This document shows, one piece after another, positions 1 through 5,568 of a stretch of DNA of 15,376 nucleotides. The DNA is from SIG440 sp045631525 (GTDB taxonomy: Bacteria > Bacillota > Clostridia > Monoglobales > Monoglobaceae), in contig JAZQUY010000035.1 of the NCBI GenBank assembly GCA_045631525.1, positions 1-15,376 of the forward strand, written 5' to 3'. Each line of letters begins with the position of its first letter. Position 1 is the stretch's first letter. A program made the position numbers and the translations under genes. The notes below the pieces were generated by a model that searched no databases, was not told the DNA's origin, and was given only the letters and a program-made list of their open reading frames with translations.

Positions 1-14
1 TGGCTTTTTTGGAT

Positions 15-38
15 GCCCGTCTTTGCGGGTCTTTTTTT
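15..38 (+). terminator. Probable intrinsic terminator of an upstream gene
   Basis: GCCCG (15-19) can pair with CGGGT (26-30) across a 6-nt loop, and a run of seven T follows at 32-38. Another T6 run lies at 5-10, so this may be the second of two tandem terminators ending a plus-strand transcript that starts outside the window. The stem is only 5 bp with one G-U pair, so confidence is moderate. Confidence 0.5.
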
Positions 39-41
39 GAG

Positions 42-299
42 TGCCCCCTCAAGAGAGAGCCTATCTAATATATCACACCAAGCAACCCTTTGTCAATACT
101 TTTTTCAATCTTTTTTCAGATTTTTTCAAAGTTTTTTCGCCGCTCGGCACAACTCGTCTATTTTACCACATCCTTTCCCTATTGTCAATACCTTTTTTTA
201 ATTTTTTTCAAAAATTTTTATCGGTAATATTATTCCCATTTTTTTCATATCTATTCACTGTATATTATATGGAAACAAAAAACAGAAAGGTATGAAAAT
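42..299. other. T-rich intergenic spacer with phased T6 tracts
   Basis: No convincing gene lies here. The plus strand is very T-rich. Four T6 tracts sit at 100-105, 111-116, 121-126 and 132-137, spaced 11, 10 and 11 bp, which is the phasing of intrinsically bent DNA. The decamer TTGTCAATAC occurs at 90-99 and again at 182-191, each time followed by a T tract. No promoter with both good boxes was found for the gene at 300; TATATT at 261-266 is a possible -10 but has no good -35. The carboxypeptidase ribosome binding site AGAAAGG is at 284-290. Confidence 0.6.
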
Positions 300-1478
300 A
301 TGAATGCTTTTTTAAAACACTTATCCTGTATTATCATCTGCATTACTCTTTTTTGTGTTATCTTTCCCTCTGCAGAAATTGTAAGTCAGGTGAACGCTGA
401 CGTTTCGGCTCAGCTTGTAACCTCTCCATCGGCAATCCTTATGGAAGAATCCTCCGGCCAAGTGCTCTATGAACTAAACGCCGACGAAAAGCTGCCTATT
501 GCAAGCGTAACCAAAACCATGACTATGCTCCTTATAATGGAAGCTCTCAACAGCGGCAAAATAAAGCTCACCGATACAGTAACCACCAGCGAGCACGCAG
601 CATCTATGGGCGGTTCACAAGTTTTTCTTGAGGTTGGCGAAACCATGAGCGTTGAGGAAATGCTCAAAGCCATAGTCATCGCATCAGGCAACGATGCTGC
701 TGTTGCTATGTCAGAATTTATCGCAGGCACAGAATCAGCTTTCGTTGAAATGATGAACAAACGCGCCAAAGAACTGGGTTGCAAAAACACGCATTTCATA
801 AACTGCAACGGTCTTGACGAAACAAGCGAGCATTACAGTACAGCACGGGATGTTGCTACCATTTCCTGCGAGCTTCTTAAACACCCCAAAATAACCGAAT
901 ACACAACCACCTGGATGGACACCTTGCGTGGTGGCGCATTTGGGCTTTCAAACACCAATAAGCTCATTCGTTTCTACAACGGCGCCAATGGCATAAAAAC
1001 CGGCTCCACCTCCACTGCAAAATACTGCTTGTCGGCATCTGCCAAACGCGACGGGATGCAGCTCGTTGCAGTAATCCTTGCCGCCCCCTCAACTGCCGAC
1101 CGTTTTTCCAGTGCTACGAGGCTCCTGGATTATGGCTTTGCAAACTATTCGGTGGTAAATGCCGCTGAGAAAATCGGTGACCTTGCGCCACTCTCAGTTG
1201 TGGGTGGAAAAGCCGATACCGTCTCCGTAGTTCCTGATAAAAAAATAAATTTTATAGTTAAAAAAGGCGCAGCAGATAAAGTCGAAACTTCCATTGCTTT
1301 CAAAGATTCCATCAAAGCACCAATTTTAAAAAACGAGCCGCTTGGAACTGCAATCCTCACAATAGGCGGGGAAAAGGTAGCTGTCTGTGACATTCTGGCT
1401 TCCGAAGATGTTGCCCGTATGAATTTTTCAACCATGCTTGGAAAAATGTTTGCCCGTTGGCTTTGTATGGGGCACTGA
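300..1478 (+). CDS. D-alanyl-D-alanine carboxypeptidase (penicillin-binding protein 5/DacF family, peptidase S11)
   Basis: Serine DD-carboxypeptidase that removes the terminal D-Ala from peptidoglycan pentapeptides outside the membrane and so limits cross-linking. The 392-residue protein starts with a hydrophobic signal segment (about residues 5-24). It shows all three penicillin-binding motifs: SVTK at 69-72 (nucleophile Ser69), SGN at 129-131 and KTG at 233-235. The C-terminal third fits the beta-rich domain of the family, and the last residues (MFARWL) are amphipathic, as in membrane-anchored PBP5 proteins. The ATG at 300 has AGAAAGG 9 nt upstream. Length fits DacF/DacB proteins. Whether it is the vegetative enzyme or a sporulation-specific paralogue cannot be told, so no symbol is given. 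A strong promoter for the next gene begins directly after its stop codon. Confidence 0.93.
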   Translation: MNAFLKHLSCIIICITLFCVIFPSAEIVSQVNADVSAQLVTSPSAILMEESSGQVLYELNADEKLPIASVTKTMTMLLIMEALNSGKIKLTDTVTTSEHAASMGGSQVFLEVGETMSVEEMLKAIVIASGNDAAVAMSEFIAGTESAFVEMMNKRAKELGCKNTHFINCNGLDETSEHYSTARDVATISCELLKHPKITEYTTTWMDTLRGGAFGLSNTNKLIRFYNGANGIKTGSTSTAKYCLSASAKRDGMQLVAVILAAPSTADRFSSATRLLDYGFANYSVVNAAEKIGDLAPLSVVGGKADTVSVVPDKKINFIVKKGAADKVETSIAFKDSIKAPILKNEPLGTAILTIGGEKVAVCDILASEDVARMNFSTMLGKMFARWLCMGH

Positions 1479-1507
1479 TTGACAAAGCCGAGAAAATAAT
1501 ATAAAAT
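1479..1507 (+). promoter_or_regulatory. SigA-type promoter for the MTA/SAH nucleosidase gene
   Basis: The -35 is TTGACA (1479-1484), a perfect match. The spacer is 17 bp and the -10 is TAAAAT (1502-1507), 5 of 6. It starts on the base after the TGA of the carboxypeptidase gene and leaves a leader of about 25 nt before the ATG at 1540. The two genes therefore need not share a transcript. Confidence 0.75.
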
Positions 1508-1539
1508 AAAGAAAAAACTTGAGTTTGGGGGATACACAA

Positions 1540-2226
1540 ATGATAGGAATAATTGGTGCTATGGATATTGAAGTCAACCAATTCAAAAACCTGATGGAAG
1601 ACAAAAAAACCGAGACAATAAGCGGCATTGAATTTGTAAGCGGAACACTTTGGGGAAAACCAACGGTGGTGGCAGTAAGCGGCGTAGGAAAAGTAAATGC
1701 CGCAATATGCACAGAAATCATGTGCCTCAAATACACTCCGGACTTCATCATAAACAGCGGTGTTGCCGGAGGTCTTGAAAAAACTTTGAAAATATGTGAT
1801 GTGGTGGTTGCAGATGCGGTAGTTCAGCACGATATGGACACCTCACCCCTTGGCGACCCGGTTGGCTTTATTTCAGGACTCAATCTTGTGAATATTCCTT
1901 GTGACGCCGTTCTTTCAAAGAAACTAGCAAAAGCCTCAGCAAATGCCGGAGTTCATACCCTTGTGGGAAAAATCGCATCAGGAGACCAGTTCATAAACAG
2001 CGGCGAAAAGAAAAAATACCTGATAGATACCTTTGATGCATTCGCCTGCGAAATGGAGGCTGCAGCCATTGGTCATGCCGCATATAAAAATGCTGTTCCC
2101 TTTTGCGTGCTTCGTTCCATTTCGGACAACGCAGACGGCAGTTCCCACATCTCATATACCGATTTTGTAGGTTTGGCATCAGAAAACCTCAAAAAAATAA
2201 TGTTTGAATTTTTCAAAACTCTCTGA
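1540..2226 (+). CDS. mtnN: 5'-methylthioadenosine/S-adenosylhomocysteine nucleosidase
   Basis: Cytosolic enzyme (MTAN, Pfs) that hydrolyses the glycosidic bond of methylthioadenosine and S-adenosylhomocysteine to adenine plus the thio-ribose. It clears inhibitory by-products of methylation and polyamine synthesis and supplies the LuxS substrate. The 228-residue protein begins with the family N-terminus MIGIIGAMDIEV, with Glu11 matching catalytic Glu12 of the E. coli enzyme. EME at 171-173 and SDNAD at 195-199 carry the other catalytic acids (Glu173, Asp196). The frame is open from a TTG at 1519, but the ATG at 1540 is preferred: GGGGGA (1526-1531) lies 8 nt upstream and this start matches the family. 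It has its own promoter and ends in a strong terminator. Confidence 0.96.
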   Translation: MIGIIGAMDIEVNQFKNLMEDKKTETISGIEFVSGTLWGKPTVVAVSGVGKVNAAICTEIMCLKYTPDFIINSGVAGGLEKTLKICDVVVADAVVQHDMDTSPLGDPVGFISGLNLVNIPCDAVLSKKLAKASANAGVHTLVGKIASGDQFINSGEKKKYLIDTFDAFACEMEAAAIGHAAYKNAVPFCVLRSISDNADGSSHISYTDFVGLASENLKKIMFEFFKTL

Positions 2227-2237
2227 CCCAAAAATTT

Positions 2238-2273
2238 AAGCCTTGCGGCAATTAAACCGCAAGGCTTTTTTTA
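2238..2273. terminator. Strong two-way intrinsic terminator between convergent genes
   Basis: AAGCCTTGCGG (2238-2248) and CCGCAAGGCTT (2257-2267) form a perfect 11-bp stem with an 8-nt loop, followed by a T-rich tract on the plus strand. On the minus strand the stem is followed by AAATTTTT, so the same hairpin can end the peptidase transcript arriving from the right. Confidence 0.93.
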
Positions 2274-2738
2274 TTTTATTCTTTTCAATATTTCTTCTTT
2301 AAGTCTTCTTCCTTTGTGCTTTATAAAAAGCATGCGCCGTCTGTATTTAAGCCGTTTGACATATTTTCTGTAACTCTCACAATCAAGTTCCGCGGCTTCT
2401 CCATCACGCAAAATTCCGGTCATAGTGCCAATTATCCATTCTTCACGGACTCCTCGTTCCTTTTGCCATTGATTATCTCCACAAAGAATATAGCCGTCCT
2501 TGCGCTTTCCGACAACCCTGTGCAAAACAAACTGACCATTTGGTCTTCTGAAAAATATCACATCACCGATTTTTGCATTCCCGTCAAGTTTTTCAATAAC
2601 TACACTGTCTCTTCCCTGTCTTATTAAGGGCAGCATACTTATGCCGTGGGGCTTAAATGTAACCTTTCCGCCATTGTTCAGCTTTTCCTCCATCAACGGG
2701 AAAATCGCCTCAAGCTTTACATTGTTTCCGTTACTCAT
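2271..2738 (-). CDS. Short S24/S26-type peptidase (signal-peptidase-like fold) without membrane anchor
   Basis: The 155-residue protein carries HGISMLPLIRQG around residues 31-42, the SxMxP-like nucleophile box of S24/S26 peptidases (Ser34). KIGDVIFFRR follows at about 56-65, then VLHRVVG at 71-77 with His73 and CGDN at 86-89. Ser plus His in place of Ser/Lys resembles SipW and archaeal or ER-type signal peptidases. No transmembrane segment flanks the catalytic region, unlike true signal peptidase I, and the C-terminus is strongly basic, so it probably acts in the cytosol or at the inner membrane face. It overlaps the PqqD-like gene by 8 bp, implying translational coupling. A TTG one codon upstream (2741) is an alternative start with better spacing to GAGAGG. 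The natural substrate is unknown; the neighbouring PqqD-like and SLH proteins suggest peptide or protein maturation (inference). Confidence 0.8.
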   Translation of the reverse strand: MSNGNNVKLEAIFPLMEEKLNNGGKVTFKPHGISMLPLIRQGRDSVVIEKLDGNAKIGDVIFFRRPNGQFVLHRVVGKRKDGYILCGDNQWQKERGVREEWIIGTMTGILRDGEAAELDCESYRKYVKRLKYRRRMLFIKHKGRRLKEEILKRIK

Positions 2739-2997
2739 CAATCAGCTTTGCCTCTCTCATTTTTTTGATAAAAGCCTGTACATCCGCTTCAGCGGTCTTT
2801 TCATCCACGTCATATTCTGAAAGGAGTGCTGCCACCATTTTAGACGCAGTAGTTTCCTCTTCCATAGCACGCCACAAAAAAGCCCCGCTTTCGTTGAGGT
2901 TAATAACACCGTTGAAATCCAAGGCGTTATCTCCTACAGGCACTACCATATAATATCCCGCTACACTTCTGAGCAAATAATCTGATTTGATTTTCAT
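2731..2997 (-). CDS. PqqD-family (RRE-like) peptide-binding protein
   Basis: An 88-residue protein with the pattern of PqqD-like winged-helix proteins: an N-terminal beta region (YYMVVPVGDNALDFNGVI), then the conserved LNESGAFLW segment (about residues 34-42), then two helices ending in FIKKMREAKLID. PqqD proteins and RiPP recognition elements bind leader peptides and present them to modifying enzymes or proteases. No radical SAM enzyme, cyclase or obvious precursor lies beside it, so its partner is unknown. The ATG at 2997 has AAAGG about 10 nt upstream. It lies 50 bp downstream of the SLH gene and overlaps the peptidase gene, so the three probably form one operon. Confidence 0.82.
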   Translation of the reverse strand: MKIKSDYLLRSVAGYYMVVPVGDNALDFNGVINLNESGAFLWRAMEEETTASKMVAALLSEYDVDEKTAEADVQAFIKKMREAKLIDE

Positions 2998-3047
2998 TTT
3001 TTCACAGCCTTTCTCATACCCTGATACACAAGAGAAGCCAAAGATTA

Positions 3048-3980
3048 CTAATTAAAAATCTCCGGACCAAGGATTGTTCCCATAGAATAAAGACTTCCGT
3101 CACAAACATCTATGGCGCTGATATCGTTGGGACTTCCTGACACGGTGATATTGGGCATAACAATTCTTATATCATCAAACTTTCCGCTGACATCCACAGT
3201 TTTTCCGCCACGAACAACCAGGAGGTTTGAAATTTTAGTGTTTGAAATAACCATCTTTTCATCACCTACTGCATCGCCGATAACAACCATTTTGTCTGTT
3301 TCAAAGCCGTCAAGCTTGAGTCCGCCGACTCTTATCATAACGTTTCCGTCATCAGGAATTTCAGTTACATCAGCATCGTCAATATAATACTTGATTATAC
3401 GGTCCATAACAACCGCAAATTCAGCACGGGTAATGTTTGCCAAGGGATTAAGCATACCATTTGCGCCGCCTACATAACCTTTTTCAATAATTGCAGCAAC
3501 GCTTTCCTTTGCCCAATCAGCAACCTTGTTTGCGTCCTTGAACTGATTAAGAACTTCGGTTGAAACAGTGCCTGCATTGAGTCCAAAAACTCTTGAAAGA
3601 ACAACGAAGGCTTCCTGTCTTGTGATGTTGTTATTTGGTCTGAGCTTTCCTTCAGAGCCGTTAAATGCGCCCATAGCCACAGCTTTTGACATTGATGCAT
3701 AGAACCAGTCATCTGTCGAAACGTCGGTGTATGCCGAAATATCAGCATCCTTCACCGCACCACAAGCACGAACAATAATTGTTGCCATCTCTGCTCTTGT
3801 CATATTGTTTTCGGGGTAAATACGTCCGTCGCTTCCTGTAAGAAGTCCGTTGTTTACCGCATTGTTGAGGGCAGCAGTTGCCCAGTGGTCATCTGCAGGC
3901 ATGTCCGAAAAAGTAGCTGCAAAAACAGATGTTGAAAGCAGCATCACGCATGCGAGAATCAAAGAAATTATCTTTTTCAT
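3048..3980 (-). CDS. Secreted protein with three SLH domains and a C-terminal beta-rich region
   Basis: The 310-residue protein has a clear signal peptide (MKKIISLILACVMLLSTSVFA, cut near residue 21). Three S-layer homology domains follow at about 24-72, 85-133 and 147-199, each with the typical end motif (TRAE at 61-64, TRQE at 120-123, TRAE at 184-187). SLH domains usually bind pyruvylated secondary cell-wall polymer and hold proteins at the cell surface. Residues about 205-310 alternate short hydrophobic and polar stretches (for example VMIRVGGLKLDGF, NLLVVRGGKTVDVSG) and look like a beta-solenoid or beta-sandwich; there is one Cys near the end. I do not recognise a catalytic motif there. 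The ATG at 3980 has AAAGGAG 9 nt upstream. It is the first gene of the probable SLH-PqqD-peptidase operon. Confidence 0.9.
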   Translation of the reverse strand: MKKIISLILACVMLLSTSVFAATFSDMPADDHWATAALNNAVNNGLLTGSDGRIYPENNMTRAEMATIIVRACGAVKDADISAYTDVSTDDWFYASMSKAVAMGAFNGSEGKLRPNNNITRQEAFVVLSRVFGLNAGTVSTEVLNQFKDANKVADWAKESVAAIIEKGYVGGANGMLNPLANITRAEFAVVMDRIIKYYIDDADVTEIPDDGNVMIRVGGLKLDGFETDKMVVIGDAVGDEKMVISNTKISNLLVVRGGKTVDVSGKFDDIRIVMPNITVSGSPNDISAIDVCDGSLYSMGTILGPEIFN

Positions 3981-4012
3981 TTGAAAAAACTCCTTTATGT
4001 TTAAATTTATCT

Positions 4013-4033
4013 CCGACTCAAAGTCGGTTTTTT
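4013..4033. other. Stem-loop at the predicted 5' end of the SLH mRNA
   Basis: CCGACT (4013-4018) and AGTCGG (4022-4027) form a perfect 6-bp stem with a 3-nt loop. On the plus strand T6 follows, which looks like a terminator, but no nearby plus-strand gene needs one. On the minus strand the hairpin lies within the first bases of the transcript expected from the promoter at 4036-4064. A 5'-end stabilising stem is therefore the better reading. It could also weakly stop readthrough from asnA. Confidence 0.6.
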
Positions 4034-4035
4034 AT

Positions 4036-4064
4036 ATTATACATTATTTATTGAAATCTTTCAA
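4036..4064 (-). promoter_or_regulatory. SigA-type promoter for the SLH-PqqD-peptidase operon
   Basis: Read on the minus strand, the -35 is TTGAAA (4064-4059), the spacer is 17 bp and the -10 is TATAAT (4041-4036). Transcription would start near 4029, giving a leader of about 50 nt that opens with the 4013-4027 stem-loop and ends with AAAGGAG before the ATG. Confidence 0.8.
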
Positions 4065-4088
4065 CCGAAATTCGTCTCGAAAATATTA

Positions 4089-5096
4089 TCAAAGCAAGTT
4101 TATACCATTTTCACGGCATTCGTCAATCATCTGCTGGGGCCATACTGATGCATGCACCTCGCCAACATGCGCCTTGTGGAGAATATACATACAAATTCTT
4201 GACTGTCCGATTCCGCCACCTATTGTATAAGGAAGTCTGCCTGCAAGCAAATCTCTGTGATATGCAAAATTCATACGTTCTTCACAGCCTGCAATTTCAA
4301 GCTGACGGCGGAGAGACTCCTCAGAAACGCGGATGCCCATACTTGACACCTCAAAGGGTATGTCCAAAATATCATCATAGAAGAGCAGATCCCCATTGAG
4401 TTCCCAGTCATCATAGTCAGGAGCACGTCCATCGTGTTTCTTGCCCGATTTCAAAACGTTTCCTATCTGCATAAGGAAAACAGCGCCTTTTTCTTTGGTA
4501 ATGGCGTGCTCCCGTTCCTTTGAAGAAAGGTTTGGATACATATCCTCAAGCTCCTGAGATGTGAGGAAGAAAACCTCCTCAGGAAGTCTTGGCTCAATCT
4601 GAGGGAAAAGGGAGTTCACATATTTTTCTGTCATTTTGAAGACTTCAAAAATTTTCTTGACAGTATGCTTCAGCGTGCTGACCGTTCTGTCTTCCTTTGA
4701 AATAACCTTTTCCCAGTCCCACTGGTCAACATAAATAGAATGAATGTTGTCTGTTTCTTCGTCACGGCGGATAGCATTCATATCGGTATAAAGCCCCTCA
4801 TCCTCCGAAAAACCATATTCTTTCAAAGCATTTCTCTTCCACTTTGCAAGGGAATGAACAATCTGGAGCACTCTGCCCGTTTCAAGCACGTCAAAAGAAA
4901 CCGCACGTTCAAAGCCGTTGAGGTCATCATTGAGTCCTGTGTCAGGGTCAACAAAAAGCGGAGCAGACACACGAATCAGCTTAAGCTCTCTTGCGAGGTT
5001 TGTTTCAAAATAATCCTTTGTCGCTTTAATTGCAATCTGGGTATCCATAAGATTGAGAAGAGAACGGTACCCTTTTGGTTTTATAACTTTTGCCAT
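4089..5096 (-). CDS. asnA: Aspartate--ammonia ligase (asparagine synthetase A)
   Basis: Cytosolic ATP-dependent enzyme that makes L-asparagine from aspartate and ammonia through an aspartyl-AMP intermediate; it has a class II aminoacyl-tRNA-synthetase-like fold. Recognisable family segments are LIRVSAPLFVDPDTGLNDDL near the N-terminus, the internal SIYVDQWDWEK, and GGGIGQSRICMYILHK near the C-terminus. Length (335 aa) fits AsnA (about 330). Two starts are possible. The ATG at 5108 lies only 2 nt from AAAGG. The in-frame ATG at 5096 is 14 nt from it and gives MAKVIKPKGY, which aligns with the usual clostridial AsnA N-terminus, so 5096 is chosen. A TATAAT at 5148-5143 (minus strand) is a likely -10, but its -35 is poor. 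Confidence 0.95.
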   Translation of the reverse strand: MAKVIKPKGYRSLLNLMDTQIAIKATKDYFETNLARELKLIRVSAPLFVDPDTGLNDDLNGFERAVSFDVLETGRVLQIVHSLAKWKRNALKEYGFSEDEGLYTDMNAIRRDEETDNIHSIYVDQWDWEKVISKEDRTVSTLKHTVKKIFEVFKMTEKYVNSLFPQIEPRLPEEVFFLTSQELEDMYPNLSSKEREHAITKEKGAVFLMQIGNVLKSGKKHDGRAPDYDDWELNGDLLFYDDILDIPFEVSSMGIRVSEESLRRQLEIAGCEERMNFAYHRDLLAGRLPYTIGGGIGQSRICMYILHKAHVGEVHASVWPQQMIDECRENGINLL

Positions 5097-5142
5097 TTCA
5101 AAAATCATAGCCTTTCTTTAATACGATATGATAAATTTTAAC

Positions 5143-5148
5143 ATTATA
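5143..5148 (-). promoter_or_regulatory. Possible -10 element for asnA
   Basis: TATAAT is present on the minus strand about 35 bp before the asnA ribosome binding site. No good -35 is found 16-18 bp further upstream, so the promoter may need an activator, or this may be chance in AT-rich DNA. Confidence 0.35.
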
Positions 5149-5228
5149 TTTTAAAAAAAGCAATACAAAACATTAAAATTTTATATATTCAAAATAAATT
5201 TAAAACTTTGGGGCATAATAAAAACATA

Positions 5229-5300
5229 CTCAAAGTCACATATAAAAGTTTGATTTGAGGCATCTCAAGCAAAAAACTTTATTTAAAAAATCGCTTTGAG
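5229..5300 (+). promoter_or_regulatory. Structured leader upstream of the DUF1540 gene
   Basis: An outer inverted repeat, CTCAAAG (5229-5235) with CTTTGAG (5294-5300), encloses an inner hairpin, TTGAG (5255-5259) with CTCAA (5264-5268) and loop GCAT. The two pairs share the same core sequence and could exchange partners. It lies just before the AGGAGGTGA ribosome binding site. The function is unknown. Confidence 0.35.
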
Positions 5301-5323
5301 CAACACATTAGGAGGTGAAAATT

Positions 5324-5479
5324 ATGACAAACAGCGGTGTTCTCTGCAACGTAAACGAATGTATGTACCACGCGGAAGAAAACAAATGTAGTCTTGACAA
5401 AATTCAGGTAAGCCACGACAAAACAAGTGCTGATTCCATTGCAATTCCTCATTTCTGCAAAAGCTACGAAAAGAAATAA
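5324..5479 (+). CDS. DUF1540 domain mini-protein (51 aa, four cysteines)
   Basis: A short gene translating to a 51-residue protein that begins MTNSGVLCNVNECMYH and has Cys at positions 8, 13, 22 and 45. The spacing C-x4-C-x8-C-x22-C and the final HFCKSY match the small Cys-rich DUF1540 domain common in Clostridia, probably metal-binding; its cellular role is not established. An almost perfect ribosome binding site, AGGAGGTGA (5310-5318), lies 5 nt before the ATG, suggesting strong translation. A 12-bp-stem terminator follows. It is transcribed alone, divergently from asnA and convergently with the rseP operon. Confidence 0.88.
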   Translation: MTNSGVLCNVNECMYHAEENKCSLDKIQVSHDKTSADSIAIPHFCKSYEKK

Positions 5480-5521
5480 CAATCCTTTCAGTCAAAAACA
5501 ACAAAGCCTCTGAAAAAACGG

Positions 5522-5567
5522 CAGATATTTCCCACATCAAACCAAAACGGGAAATATCTGTTTTTTT
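5522..5567. terminator. Two-way terminator between the DUF1540 gene and the rseP operon
   Basis: CAGATATTTCCC (5522-5533) and GGGAAATATCTG (5549-5560) form a perfect 12-bp stem with a 15-nt loop and T7 at 5561-5567 on the plus strand. On the minus strand the stem is followed by CCGTTTTTT, so it can also end the long operon that finishes with rseP at 5569. Confidence 0.92.
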
Positions 5568-5568
5568 G

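Noticed and set aside
90..220. A CRISPR-like or tandem-repeat array in the T-rich spacer
   Set aside because: The repeats are only short T tracts with variable 4-5 nt links. There are no repeat-spacer units and no cas genes.
292..303. A three-codon upstream ORF overlapping the carboxypeptidase start
   Set aside because: ATG-AAA-ATA-TGA begins 1 nt after the ribosome binding site, too close for initiation; it is most likely chance.
1357..1830. A 157-codon minus-strand frame spanning the carboxypeptidase/mtnN junction
   Set aside because: It is antisense to two clear genes, has no ribosome binding site and no recognisable domain.
2271..2997. A complete RiPP biosynthesis cluster (for example lasso peptide or sactipeptide)
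   Set aside because: Only PqqD-like and peptidase-like genes are present. No precursor, cyclase, radical SAM enzyme or exporter is found, so naming a RiPP class would be unsupported.
4013..4033. A plus-strand intrinsic terminator
   Set aside because: The hairpin plus T6 fits the form, but the nearest plus-strand gene ends far upstream at 2226 with its own terminator. The hairpin coincides with the predicted 5' end of the SLH transcript.
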